From assembly GCF_000711735.1 (NCBI RefSeq), contig NZ_JONL01000004.1:186001-250000 (forward strand): a stretch of 64,000 bases of DNA, read 5' to 3'. Position numbers and translations under genes: made by a program. The number at the start of each line of letters is the position of its first letter. Within the stretch, counting starts at the first letter, position 1. This DNA comes from Maridesulfovibrio frigidus DSM 17176. Lineage in GTDB: Bacteria > Desulfobacterota > Desulfovibrionia > Desulfovibrionales > Desulfovibrionaceae. Of this stretch, positions 52,339-61,782 are shown one piece after another. The notes beneath the pieces were generated by a model. The model saw nothing but the letters and a program-made list of their open reading frames with translations. It had not been told where the DNA came from and did not search any database.

Positions 52339-53454
52339 CTACTGCAATACTTTTTCTACTGGTACGAATTCGAGGTCGAAAGCGTCGGCAACACCTTTGT
52401 AAGTGACATTTCCTTCAACAATGTTGAGCCCAGTCTTAACACCATTGTTGTCAATGGCAGCCTGTTTCCAGCCTTTGTTGGCAATCTGAACAGCATAAGG
52501 AAGAGTTGCGTTGGTCAGAGCCATAGTAGAAGTCATTGGAACTGCGCCTGGCATATTAGCAACACAGTAATGGATTACGTTTTCTACTTCATATACTGGA
52601 TCTTTATGAGTAGTAGCTTTTGAAGTTTCAAAACAACCACCCTGATCGATAGCAACGTCGACGATGACTGCGCCGTTTTTCATGGATTTCAGCATTTCAC
52701 GAGTAACAAGCTTAGGTGCTTTTGTTCCGGCAACGAGAACTGCTCCGATAACAACATCAGCTTCCATAACTAGTTCGCGAAGAAGAGTAGGGTTGCTCAT
52801 CATAGGGAAACAGTTTTTAGGCATAATTTCAGAAAGGTAACGGAGTCTGTCTAGATTCATATCAAGCAGAGATACTTTTGCGCCAAGGCCACAAGCCATC
52901 TGAGCTGCGTTAGTTCCAACAACACCACCACCTATTACGACTACGTTAGCTGGGGCAACACCAGTTACGCCGCCCATAAGAAGACCTCTTCCGCCGAAGA
53001 AACGTTCAAGATATTTTGCTGCTTCCTGTATAGACATACGTCCAGCAACTTCACTCATAGGAGTGAGGAGAGGTAGATCTCCGGCAGCTCCTTCAACTGT
53101 TTCGTATGCGATAGCGATGGATTTGTTTTTAACAAAGGCTTTGGTGAGAGGCTCATCTGGAGCAAAGTGGAAATAGGTAAAGACAATCTGTCCTTCGCGG
53201 ACCATTTCATATTCAGAAGGCTGTGGTTCTTTTACATGCATTACCATGTCAGCACGTTTAAAAATTTCAGAAGGCTCAGCTACCATTTCCGCTCCTGCGG
53301 CGATGTATTCTTCATCTGTAAAGTTGCTTCCAACTCCAGCTGACTTCTCAACCATCACATCGTGTCCATTTGCTTTCATGACTTCTACGCCTGAAGGTGT
53401 CATGGCTACTCTGTTTTCTTCTGATTTAATTTCTTTTAGAATTCCTACTAACAT
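52339..53454 (-). CDS. ald: Alanine dehydrogenase
   Basis: 371 residues. The N-terminal substrate domain begins MLVGILKEIKSEENRVAMTP and has the catalytic lysine in VMHVKEPQPSEY and histidine in FTYFHFAPDEPL. The NAD-binding Rossmann motif is VVIGGGVVGTNAAQMA. It oxidises L-alanine to pyruvate and ammonia, feeding carbon and electrons. A near-consensus sigma-54 promoter lies 86-101 bases upstream and the ACT-containing activator is the next gene upstream, so induction by an amino acid via that activator is likely. Confidence 0.95.
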   Translation of the reverse strand: MLVGILKEIKSEENRVAMTPSGVEVMKANGHDVMVEKSAGVGSNFTDEEYIAAGAEMVAEPSEIFKRADMVMHVKEPQPSEYEMVREGQIVFTYFHFAPDEPLTKAFVKNKSIAIAYETVEGAAGDLPLLTPMSEVAGRMSIQEAAKYLERFFGGRGLLMGGVTGVAPANVVVIGGGVVGTNAAQMACGLGAKVSLLDMNLDRLRYLSEIMPKNCFPMMSNPTLLRELVMEADVVIGAVLVAGTKAPKLVTREMLKSMKNGAVIVDVAIDQGGCFETSKATTHKDPVYEVENVIHYCVANMPGAVPMTSTMALTNATLPYAVQIANKGWKQAAIDNNGVKTGLNIVEGNVTYKGVADAFDLEFVPVEKVLQ

Positions 53455-53539
53455 AATGTTCTCCAGATTATTTTTTTGCCCTTAACTATGGGCGTTGAAA
53501 GAAATATGCAAAAAAATCTCGTTCTCACATTTCCCATAA

Positions 53540-53555
53540 GGCAAGCTCCGTGCCA
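53540..53555 (-). promoter_or_regulatory. Sigma-54 (-24/-12) promoter of ald
   Basis: On the minus strand the sequence reads TGGCACG-GAGC-TTGCC, matching the consensus TGGCACG-N4-TTGCW at every fixed position. It is in the 313-base gap between the sigma-54 activator gene and ald, giving an untranslated leader of about 75 bases. Confidence 0.9.
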
Positions 53556-53654
53556 TATGAGAAAAATGTTCAAGATAGATTTGTAAATGTCTGGAGTGAG
53601 GAGTGTAAGTGTCCGTATAAAAAAGGAATATTTAAATGGGCAGGAGTTATTTAT

Positions 53655-53708
53655 TGCTTAAATAAGCATTAGAATTGAAACTGGTAGATGATGATTGAAT
53701 GATCAATC
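53655..53708 (-). promoter_or_regulatory. Candidate upstream activator sites for ald
   Basis: Two palindromes about 39 bp apart, TGCTTA-AA-TAAGCA (53655-53668) and GATTGA-ATGA-TCAATC (53693-53708), lie about 105 and 145 bases upstream of the -24 box. That is the usual distance of enhancer sites for sigma-54 activators. They are candidates only; they share no clear half-site. Confidence 0.4.
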
Positions 53709-53767
53709 GGTATGTTTTGTTACCAATAATAGTGGGATAAGCTGCTAAGCGTACAGGGCATGGTGAT

Positions 53768-55438
53768 TTATCCAAGTGGTTCTAATTCGTTCCGCCGGTA
53801 TTTTCTGTTACCACTACGTAGTTCATGCTTTTCTATTTTTTTAAGGAGAGCGGTATGAGATATGCCTAATTTAGTTGCTGCCTTTCGTATACTTGCAGTA
53901 GAATTGAGAGCGTCGATCAGTATGCTTATTTCGTAGTTAGCAATCAGTTTTTTCAAGGGCTTACCGTTAATTTCATTAGGGACTGAACAGCCTCGGTCGC
54001 AGTATCCTTTAGGTTCAGCATTCGGGCAGATTGCATTGGTTCCTATTTCACTTGAATCACTGAGGAGGGAGGCTCTTTCTATGACGTTTTGTAGCTCTCT
54101 AACATTACCAGGCCAGCTATAACTATAAAGTTTTTCAATCGCGGCATTGTTAATGGTCTGGGTTTCTTTTTCCAATTTACGGTTAAATTGCTCCAGAAAG
54201 GCACCAACAAGCAGGGGGATATCTATTAGCCGCTCCCTTAAAGGCGGTATCAAGACGGTCAGGACGTTAATGCGGTAAAATAGATCTTCGCGGAACCTGC
54301 CTTCATCCACCATTTCTTTAAGGTTTTTGTTGGTTGCAGTGATTACACGGGTGTTAACGGGTATTTCTTCAAATCCACCAATCCTTCGCACAAGCCCTTC
54401 CTGTAGTACCCTTAGAATTTTAGCCTGCGGACCGGGGGGCATGTCTCCGATTTCATCGAGAAAAATAGTCCCATTGTTTGCAACTTCGAATAAGCCCGGC
54501 TTCCCTTTTTTTCTGGCTCCGGTAAAGGCCCCGTCTACATACCCGAATAGTTCACTTTCAATAAGCGGTTCGGGAAGAGCTGCACAGTTGATGGGAATAA
54601 AGGGGCCAGTCCTGCCACTTTCAAAATGTATGGCCTTGGCGAATAGTTCTTTGCCTGTGCCGCTTTCTCCGGTAATTGAAACGGTGGTGCCAGTTACTGA
54701 GATTTTTTTTGCAAAATCAATAAGTTTTTTAATTGCAGTGCTTTGTCCAATAAAATCGTCAAAGGTTATCTCTAGAGGGGTTGATACTGCATCAACCATA
54801 GCTTTTACCTCTTTGAGATTATTCATTTGCAGGACAGCTCCGACAAAGTTTCCCTGAGAGTCGTTTATTGGTTTTGCGGAACCGTAAAACTCAACTCTTC
54901 CCGTACTTGTGATAACGGACTTTCTTCTACTGACAGGGATCCTTTTTTCAATACACTCCATGAGCAGATTGTCTTTCGGGCTTGTTTCACTGACATGGGT
55001 TCCAACTATATTTTCGTGGACTAAGCCGAGCAGTCGGCATGCAACCTTGTTAGCTGTATTTATTATTCCGGTTGAATCAACGGAGATAATTCCTTCACTC
55101 ATACCGTCAAACAAAGTGCGGAACCATTTATTTCTTTTCTCTTGAGGTAGTCTTTTCAATTCCCCTTGGCTTTCAAGCTTAGGAATAGCTGAGAAGAGAG
55201 AGAACAGGGCTTTCTTGTCAAAATTGCGCTTAGGTTTCTCTATTTCAATAGAAATTTTTGCGAAGCCATCCTTTTGCTCCACTTCCATACCAATAATATT
55301 TAGCCCTTGTTCTGTCATCAACCTAGTAATATCAAAGACAATGCCGACCCTATCCTCAAAAAGAAGCTTAAATTTAAGATTTTCCGCTTCTTTCCGCGAA
55401 TTATTCAACCCTTCTTTGATATTGATAGGTGCGTTCAT
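53768..55438 (-). CDS. Sigma-54-dependent activator with ACT and PAS domains (TyrR-like)
   Basis: 556 residues. ACT-like amino-acid-binding domain (about 20-90; FKLLFEDRVGIVFDITRLMT), a PAS domain (about 105-215), an AAA+ domain (about 235-470) with Walker A GESGTGKE, GAFTGA (the sigma-54 contact loop, present and intact), Walker B NNGTIFLDEIGDMPP, and a Fis-type HTH at the end (IRKAATKLGISHTALLKKIE). It probably senses an amino acid and activates the sigma-54 promoter of the adjacent ald gene. Unlike many relatives such as TyrR itself, it has a complete GAFTGA. Confidence 0.93.
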   Translation of the reverse strand: MNAPINIKEGLNNSRKEAENLKFKLLFEDRVGIVFDITRLMTEQGLNIIGMEVEQKDGFAKISIEIEKPKRNFDKKALFSLFSAIPKLESQGELKRLPQEKRNKWFRTLFDGMSEGIISVDSTGIINTANKVACRLLGLVHENIVGTHVSETSPKDNLLMECIEKRIPVSRRKSVITSTGRVEFYGSAKPINDSQGNFVGAVLQMNNLKEVKAMVDAVSTPLEITFDDFIGQSTAIKKLIDFAKKISVTGTTVSITGESGTGKELFAKAIHFESGRTGPFIPINCAALPEPLIESELFGYVDGAFTGARKKGKPGLFEVANNGTIFLDEIGDMPPGPQAKILRVLQEGLVRRIGGFEEIPVNTRVITATNKNLKEMVDEGRFREDLFYRINVLTVLIPPLRERLIDIPLLVGAFLEQFNRKLEKETQTINNAAIEKLYSYSWPGNVRELQNVIERASLLSDSSEIGTNAICPNAEPKGYCDRGCSVPNEINGKPLKKLIANYEISILIDALNSTASIRKAATKLGISHTALLKKIEKHELRSGNRKYRRNELEPLG

Positions 55439-55457
55439 ATTGAATGGTACCTTTTAT

Positions 55458-55772
55458 TTAATCGATGTAAGAGCAGCAGTAGTCTGCGAGTTCTTCGACA
55501 ATAAGTTTGAATTTTGAGTTGGCAGGAACATCGAAACTTTCACCTGCAGTTATTGTCTGCCAATCTTTCGCTTCGGCAAGGAGGACTTTCATGCTGCCTT
55601 GCATGATTTCCATTACTTCCGCTTTCTCTGTTCCAAATTCGTAATCACCGGGAAGCATTATTCCCAAGGTTTTAAATGATCCGTCCGCGAAGGAGACCTT
55701 GCGACTAGTTACTTTTCCAGCGAAATATACATTGGCCATTTTAGTAACTGTTACGTTTGAAAACTCAGACAT
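55458..55772 (-). CDS. ppnP: Pyrimidine/purine nucleoside phosphorylase PpnP
   Basis: 104 residues, a small single cupin. [36 protein letters not shown] and [14 protein letters not shown] are the PpnP (YaiE) signatures. It phosphorolyses diverse nucleosides. AGGAGG lies 7 bases before the ATG. It ends 19 bases before the sigma-54 activator start, on the same strand. Confidence 0.93.
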   Translation of the reverse strand: MSEFSNVTVTKMANVYFAGKVTSRKVSFADGSFKTLGIMLPGDYEFGTEKAEVMEIMQGSMKVLLAEAKDWQTITAGESFDVPANSKFKLIVEELADYCCSYID

Positions 55773-55919
55773 GATAACCCTCCTGAAGTGGTATCCGATT
55801 TACTGTTTTTATTTATAAATTAGCTTTAACTCACCTGAATTAGCACTGAATTAGCCTCAATCCACGTTGACTAACTGACTCAGAGAGATTTCGTCAAATA
55901 AGGATTATAATCTATTTTC

Positions 55920-57236
55920 TTACGGCATAACCAATGTAACAAGATCATAATCCGTAACATTATCTATTTCAGCTTCAACCATCATGCCCGGCGCAAGTTT
56001 TATTCCGTCTTCTGGTGCACTGATATATGTGATTCCATCCACTTCTGGCGCTTGGAACCAGACTCTTCCGGTAAATAGCCCAGGCCACTCATCGCTCGGT
56101 GCTTCCACCAAAACCTGAATCTTTTCGCCTACCATTTCAACCAAGAATTCACGGCTGATGTCCGCCTGCACTTCCATTAGAATTCTGCGTCTTTCTTCGC
56201 GTAATTCTTCGGGAAGTTGGTCCATATCACCAGCTGGAGTTCCTTCCTCGGCTTGATAAGCAAATACTCCAAGGTGATGGAATTTTGTTTCTTTAACGAA
56301 ATCTAAAAGAGTTTTGAAATGTTCATCAGTTTCACCGGGGTACCCGACGATGATGCTGGTGCGTAGTATTGCGTCTGGAATATGTTTGCGGATTCTGTCG
56401 ATCACCTTGCGCGGATCACGTGCAAATGGGCGGCCCATTGCAGTAAGAATCTCAGGATGGGCATGCTGAATCGGCACGTCGAAATATGGCAGAAGAGGTT
56501 TTCCCGCTTTTGCGAGAAAATCCAGCATGGAATCGGTCAGGCCTGCTGGATAGAGGTACATCAATCTGAGCCATTCAAGACCTTCGAGAGGTAACAACTG
56601 TTCGATGAGGTTACGCAAATTTATATCGGGATTGTTCAGGTCCGCGCCATAGGCGGTGGAGTCCTGCCCTACGATGATTATTTCCGGCACGCCCTGAGCT
56701 AGGATTTGCTTTGCTTCGGTGACTAAGCCAGCAGGATCGAAACTTACTTGCGGTCCACGAATTGAGGGAATCGTACAAAAGTTACATGAATGAGAACAAC
56801 CTTCGCTGACTTTTAGGTAGGCAAAGGAGGGGCTGGTGCTCAGCGCGCGCTGATGTTGTTCAGGTAGCTTCGTTTTGAGTGCTTCTGCGGCAAGTTTCGG
56901 CCACGTGTCGAGGTCAAAAGTAGAAAGCCAGAGGTCAACTTCAGGCATTTCTTCGTCTAATTTTCCGTACCTGCTGACGAGGCAACCTGCCACAGCAAGA
57001 ATTGGTTTTGGGCTGATGTCTGCTATGGCGTCTGCGGCTTCCAGTATGGATTGCACTGATTCTTCAACTGCTGGCTGAATGAATCCGCAGGTATTAATTA
57101 GCACCAGATTTGCGCTTTCAGGCGTGTCTGTCGGGACCATATTGTCACCCAGTGCTCCGAGCATTCTTTCGGTATCGACTCTGTTTTTTGGGCAACCGAG
57201 GCTTATAGTAAAAACTTTTATTTTTTTTGTAGGCAT
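55920..57236 (-). CDS. rimO: Ribosomal protein S12 methylthiotransferase RimO
   Basis: 438 residues. UPF0004 domain with C15, C50 and C85 (ISLGCPKNRVDTERML, LINTCGF, AVAGC) for the auxiliary iron-sulfur cluster. The radical SAM domain has C147, C151, C154 (CSHSCNFCTIPSIRG). A C-terminal TRAM domain ends the chain (VGEKIQVLVEAPS). SxGCPKNRVD and SIRG are diagnostic for RimO over MiaB. It methylthiolates Asp of S12. Transcribed divergently from the PAS-kinase. Confidence 0.97.
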   Translation of the reverse strand: MPTKKIKVFTISLGCPKNRVDTERMLGALGDNMVPTDTPESANLVLINTCGFIQPAVEESVQSILEAADAIADISPKPILAVAGCLVSRYGKLDEEMPEVDLWLSTFDLDTWPKLAAEALKTKLPEQHQRALSTSPSFAYLKVSEGCSHSCNFCTIPSIRGPQVSFDPAGLVTEAKQILAQGVPEIIIVGQDSTAYGADLNNPDINLRNLIEQLLPLEGLEWLRLMYLYPAGLTDSMLDFLAKAGKPLLPYFDVPIQHAHPEILTAMGRPFARDPRKVIDRIRKHIPDAILRTSIIVGYPGETDEHFKTLLDFVKETKFHHLGVFAYQAEEGTPAGDMDQLPEELREERRRILMEVQADISREFLVEMVGEKIQVLVEAPSDEWPGLFTGRVWFQAPEVDGITYISAPEDGIKLAPGMMVEAEIDNVTDYDLVTLVMP

Positions 57237-57430
57237 AATTTATGTTCCATTTGGGAAAATTTAATTTGTAAATATTACGGGGTTAAGCGCCCGTGATCTC
57301 TTGTGTGGCAATGGTTACCCCATTCTTTTATATCTGCAAAGGTGGAAATTAGGCGAATCCTGATTGTGCTTTTTTAGTAAAATAGTTTATTCTTGGCTCG
57401 GACTCTATATTAGATAGAAATGGAGAAAGT

Positions 57431-58882
57431 ATGTTTGAAAGCCTACTGCGCGAAGATCATTGTGATTGTATCGGTATTTTAGGCAACTCAATAGTGATAT
57501 CGTCGCTTGTTCAGTTGCTAAAAGACAGCAAACGGGATGTGGAAGATATAAACTTAATTGCTGGAGTGCTTGTTGACGGCAACGGGCGATCTTCCTCTGA
57601 TTTCGAGATTCCAATATATGAACAAGTTGAGGATATGCTCGCTGCACATCCCGAAATAACTATGGTCTTCGAGCTTTCGGGAGATTGTTCGCGCGTGAGC
57701 AAACTTCGGCGTACTTTGCCGACATCCATCACCCTTGTAGAGCTTCCTGCTGCCAGATTTTTTCTGAAACTTCACGCCACAGATCGTTTATGGATAGCCT
57801 GTAAGGTCGATCTCATGCAGACGCAGGCTCTGTTTAAGTGTGTTGTTGATCAGTTGCCGGAAGATATCCTGATCATTGGCTCCAACGGAATGATAATGGA
57901 TTGTAATAAACATTTTTCCGATTTGGTTGGAGAAGATGTCAAAGATATCAGGTGCAAAAACCCCTTAGTTTACTATGAGTCTCTTGCAACAGTATGCCCC
58001 ATTAAAGATGGAGTAGTTGATGTTGAGGCTATGACCCCCGGCAAGCGCGAAGAGTTCCTTCTTTCTGAAGCGGATGCTGAGGGTAAAATGCATTTCTTTA
58101 GAGTTTACGTTTACCCCATTTCAGACGAGCAAACAGGTAATGTTGTTCAGATTGTTGTGATGCGCCGGAACATCACAAACAGAACTTTAATGGAACAGCG
58201 ATTGCGGCAGTCTGAGCGCATGGCGACTGTCGGAGAACTTGCCGCATATGTGGCGCATGAGATTCGAAATCCTCTAGTGGCGATGGGCGGATTTGCAAAA
58301 GTTTTAATGAAAAATAAAAGCATTGATCTCGACGGTCATCAGAAGGTTGAAATAATTTTTGAAGAAGCTAATCGTCTAGATAAATTGCTAAAAAGTATAC
58401 TTAATTTTGTTAGATCTCAAGATATAGAGATTGTAGGATTTGATGTTAATAAAGAGGTGGAAGGATCTTTAAAGCTCCTTTCACATGAGTGTGAGAAAAA
58501 GTTCGTTAAGATTGAGTTGGAACTGGACCCTCGTAACCCTGTAGGGCAGGGCGTGCCGGAGCAAGTAAAACAGTGCCTTATAAATCTGGTTATGAACGCT
58601 ATGGAAGCGATGGATGGGGGGGGTATTATTAAGGTTTCAAGCGGAGTTACAGGTGGGCGAGTCTGGCTTAAAGTCCACGATGATGGCCCGGGTATTCCCA
58701 CTGAAATGCGGGGGAGGGTGTTTGATCCATTTTATTCTACAAAAATAAATGGAAATGGACTGGGATTACCGATGGTTAAAAAGATAATGGAAGACTTCGG
58801 CGGGGATATTGAACTTGTGAGTCGCGAGGGTGAAGGGACTAGCGTTTCATTGCTTTTGCCTGCGGCTATGGCAGTTGCGTAA
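57431..58882 (+). CDS. PAS-domain histidine kinase
   Basis: 483 residues, no membrane segment, so cytoplasmic. Residues about 1-130 form a Rossmann-like domain (IGILGNSIVISSLVQLLKDS and DFEIPIYEQVEDMLAAHPEI), of the kind seen in dinucleotide/CoA-binding proteins. A PAS domain follows (about 140-255). The HisKA domain has H276 in VAHEIRNPL, and the HATPase domain has the N-box LVMNAMEAM, G1 DDGPGIP and G2 GNGLGLP. No response regulator is adjacent; the signal may be a nucleotide or redox cofactor by domain analogy. Confidence 0.9.
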   Translation: MFESLLREDHCDCIGILGNSIVISSLVQLLKDSKRDVEDINLIAGVLVDGNGRSSSDFEIPIYEQVEDMLAAHPEITMVFELSGDCSRVSKLRRTLPTSITLVELPAARFFLKLHATDRLWIACKVDLMQTQALFKCVVDQLPEDILIIGSNGMIMDCNKHFSDLVGEDVKDIRCKNPLVYYESLATVCPIKDGVVDVEAMTPGKREEFLLSEADAEGKMHFFRVYVYPISDEQTGNVVQIVVMRRNITNRTLMEQRLRQSERMATVGELAAYVAHEIRNPLVAMGGFAKVLMKNKSIDLDGHQKVEIIFEEANRLDKLLKSILNFVRSQDIEIVGFDVNKEVEGSLKLLSHECEKKFVKIELELDPRNPVGQGVPEQVKQCLINLVMNAMEAMDGGGIIKVSSGVTGGRVWLKVHDDGPGIPTEMRGRVFDPFYSTKINGNGLGLPMVKKIMEDFGGDIELVSREGEGTSVSLLLPAAMAVA

Positions 58883-58981
58883 AAATCAGCTAACGAGTAA
58901 TAGTCTCTCATCATATTTGGTGAACGAAATGGTGCGGATGATTTCATCTGTAGTTTTTAATATATTTCATGGGAGACGGGT

Positions 58982-59590
58982 TTGAAAACAGTAGTTCTTG
59001 CCACAAGTAATAAAGGCAAAATAGCTGAGTTTAAAGAGCTTCTTAAAGACTTTGGTCTTACCGTAAAAGGGCTTGATGAGTATCCTGAAATTGGTGAAAT
59101 TCCCGAGCCGGGCGAAACCTTTTTGGAAAATTCCATAATCAAAGCGCAGACCGTTGCAAATCTGACAGGGCTTATTGCTGTGGCAGATGATTCCGGTCTT
59201 GAGGTTGATGCTCTTGATGGCAGGCCGGGCGTATATTCCGCAAGATATAGCGGTGAAGATGCTACTCCAGCAAAGAATAATCTCAAGCTTCTCGAAGAGT
59301 TAGAAGGAGTTGAGGAAGCCAAGCGCACAGCTAGATTTGTCTGTGTGATGGTTGCCGCTACGCCGAATAATATTCGCATTCAAAGTCGCGGGGAATGGGA
59401 TGGACGCATTGCTTTTGAGCTTTCCGGGGCTGAAGGCTTTGGCTATGACCCATTATTTTTCGATCCCGAACTCGGCTGTGTTTCTGCTGAAATGACCCGC
59501 GAAACAAAGAATTCTCGTTCGCACAGAGGTAAGGCTTTAAGAGCGCTGATGGCTCAGTGGCCTGATTTCCAGAAGAAAGTCAGCGGCTAG
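58982..59590 (+). CDS. rdgB: Non-canonical purine NTP pyrophosphatase RdgB/HAM1
   Basis: 202 residues from TTG 58982 with GGGAG upstream. The fold signatures are VLATSNKGKIAEFKELL, AVADDSGLEVDALDGRPGVY (with the catalytic Asp) and SGAEGFGYDPLFF, ending in SHRGKAL. It removes dITP, XTP and dHAPTP. It is followed by glmS. Confidence 0.94.
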   Translation: MKTVVLATSNKGKIAEFKELLKDFGLTVKGLDEYPEIGEIPEPGETFLENSIIKAQTVANLTGLIAVADDSGLEVDALDGRPGVYSARYSGEDATPAKNNLKLLEELEGVEEAKRTARFVCVMVAATPNNIRIQSRGEWDGRIAFELSGAEGFGYDPLFFDPELGCVSAEMTRETKNSRSHRGKALRALMAQWPDFQKKVSG

Positions 59591-59672
59591 ATTTTTTGAG
59601 CCTTGTCTATCATATTAGAGTACTCGGCCAATTGAATGCTTTGGTAATAGAATAATCAGGAGATATTAATAT

Positions 59673-61508
59673 ATGTGTGGAATCATTGGATATGCAGGGC
59701 ACCGTCCCGCTGTGCCTTTAATTGTAGAAGGGTTAAGAAGACTTGAGTATCGCGGATATGATTCTGCGGGTGTTGCAACTGTACAGAATAAAGAAATTGA
59801 CCTTGTTCGCGCAGAAGGCAAACTTGCAGCTCTTGATGAAAAGCTGGCTCATATTAATGTAACCAATTCCACATTTGGGGTCGGGCATACCCGCTGGGCT
59901 ACTCACGGTGTTCCTGTCGAAAAGAATGCTCATCCGCATCTTGACCATGATAAGAACATTGCCATGATCCACAATGGTATTATTGAGAATTATCAGGAAA
60001 TAAAAGCAGAATTAGTTACCAAAGGGTATGAGTTTCGCTCAGATACAGACTCTGAAGTACTGGTCAACCTCATTGCGGAAGGACGTAAGCATAATGATTC
60101 CATGCTTGAAGCTATCTCATGGGCACTGAATCAGGTTGAAGGTGCTTACGCCATCGCTCTCGTAGCGGTTGATGAACCGGGAACTGTATATGCGGCTCGT
60201 GTTTCAAGTCCTATGGTTATGGGAGTAGGTGTCGGCGAAAACTTTGTTGCTTCTGATATCCCTGCATTCCTGCCGTACACTCGCGAAGTTGTTTTCATTG
60301 AAGATGGTGAGCTTGTAAAAATCACATCCTCCTCATGGGAAGTTTTCAGAGCTGAAAATCTGGCTCCTGTTGAAAAAGAGGTACAGACCATAAACTGGGA
60401 TGTTCAGGCCGCACAGAAAGGCGGACATAAACATTTCATGATCAAAGAAATTTTTGAGCAGCCGAAAGTTATTTCAGACTGTCTTGCTGGTCGCATCAAT
60501 ATAAACTCCTCCACTGATATCGGTGAAGTTGTTCTACCTGAAATTTCAGCTATGGAGCCTCCTGAAAGGCTTCACATCATAGCTTGCGGGACTTCATACC
60601 ACGCTGGCCTTTGGGGTAAATATCTCATCGAGCAGTGGGCTAAAATACCTGTAGATGTTGAGATTGCATCAGAGTTCCGTTACCGCGATCCATTACTCAG
60701 CAAAGGCTCTCTCGCACTCGCGATCAGTCAGTCCGGAGAAACAGCCGACACTTTGGCTGGCATTAAGCTCGCAAAGCAGAAGGGGTTGCCAATCCTCGGG
60801 CTATGCAACGTGGTAGGTTCAAGTGTTGCCCGTGAATCTGATTACATAATGTATACACAGGCTGGACCTGAGATCAGTGTCGCATCTACCAAAGCCATGT
60901 GCAGTCAGCTTACAGCATTGCTTCTGTTGGCCCTATACTGGGGTAAACGCAAAGGTGTGCTTGACGAAGAGACTTACATCCGCGCGGTCCGGGATTTACG
61001 TAATTTGCCATCAATCCTTGATGCGGAACTTCCTGCCATGCGCGCCAGAGCCAAAGAGCTTTCCCGCGAATATTCAGAAGCTAACAGCTTTTTCTACCTT
61101 GGGCGCGGACAATACTTCCCGCTTGCTTTGGAAGGAGCTTTGAAGCTTAAGGAAATTTCTTATATTCACGCAGAAGGTTACGCCGCTGGAGAAATGAAGC
61201 ACGGTCCTATCGCGCTGATCGATCCCAAATTCCCGACCTTCGCAATGGCACTTAAAGACGAACTTTTCCATAAAGTTAAATCCAACCTAGTAGAAGTTCA
61301 GGCCAGAGGCGGAGAAATTATCGCGCTGACTAACCCGGGCGTAGAGCTTGATGTTGAATACCGCTGGATTTTACCCGAAGTATGGGGCCCGCTAAATGCG
61401 TTCATGGCTCTACCTGCCTTGCAGCTCTTCGCATATGAAACTGCAGATTATTTAGGTAAGGATGTTGATCAGCCTCGTAATCTGGCAAAATCAGTGACGG
61501 TTGAATAA
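59673..61508 (+). CDS. glmS: Glutamine-fructose-6-phosphate aminotransferase GlmS
   Basis: 611 residues. Glutaminase domain starts MCGIIGYAGHRPAVP with nucleophile Cys2 and has LRRLEYRGYDSAG and HNGIIENYQEIK. Two SIS domains follow (IACGTSYHAG, AISQSGETADT, ISVASTKA, LGRGQYFPLALEGALKLKE), ending AKSVTVE. It makes glucosamine-6-phosphate for peptidoglycan and UDP-GlcNAc, the precursor used by the pgl branch. AGGAG lies before the start. A terminator follows. Confidence 0.97.
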   Translation: MCGIIGYAGHRPAVPLIVEGLRRLEYRGYDSAGVATVQNKEIDLVRAEGKLAALDEKLAHINVTNSTFGVGHTRWATHGVPVEKNAHPHLDHDKNIAMIHNGIIENYQEIKAELVTKGYEFRSDTDSEVLVNLIAEGRKHNDSMLEAISWALNQVEGAYAIALVAVDEPGTVYAARVSSPMVMGVGVGENFVASDIPAFLPYTREVVFIEDGELVKITSSSWEVFRAENLAPVEKEVQTINWDVQAAQKGGHKHFMIKEIFEQPKVISDCLAGRININSSTDIGEVVLPEISAMEPPERLHIIACGTSYHAGLWGKYLIEQWAKIPVDVEIASEFRYRDPLLSKGSLALAISQSGETADTLAGIKLAKQKGLPILGLCNVVGSSVARESDYIMYTQAGPEISVASTKAMCSQLTALLLLALYWGKRKGVLDEETYIRAVRDLRNLPSILDAELPAMRARAKELSREYSEANSFFYLGRGQYFPLALEGALKLKEISYIHAEGYAAGEMKHGPIALIDPKFPTFAMALKDELFHKVKSNLVEVQARGGEIIALTNPGVELDVEYRWILPEVWGPLNAFMALPALQLFAYETADYLGKDVDQPRNLAKSVTVE

Positions 61509-61557
61509 GTGTCTGATTTTATTTAATAAAATACATTATATTGGTAGTAAGTATATC

Positions 61558-61608
61558 AAAGCCGCCCCTTTTAGAATCTAATACGTTCTAAGAGGAGCGG
61601 CTTTTTTT
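61558..61608 (+). terminator. Rho-independent terminator after glmS
   Basis: Stem AAAGCCGC...GCGGCTTT extended by an imperfect CCTTTTAGAA/TTCTAAGAGG pairing, followed by a run of seven T. It lies about 50 bases after the glmS stop. Confidence 0.88.
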
Positions 61609-61782
61609 ATGGCAAAAAAATGTGTTGGCTTAACTGCGGCAAAGATTAAGAAGTAGATTTGCCTTCCTGTAGCTTGATGAAAAACAAGCCTTAATGATGG
61701 TTATTTTTGTGTTGTACAAAGATGCTTTATTGATAGATTAGAGAATTGAAAATATCAAACGCATTTTAAATTCATGTTTGAT

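Noticed and set aside
59591-59672. Possible glmS ribozyme before glmS
   Set aside because: The gap is only 82 bases and no glmS ribozyme core was seen.
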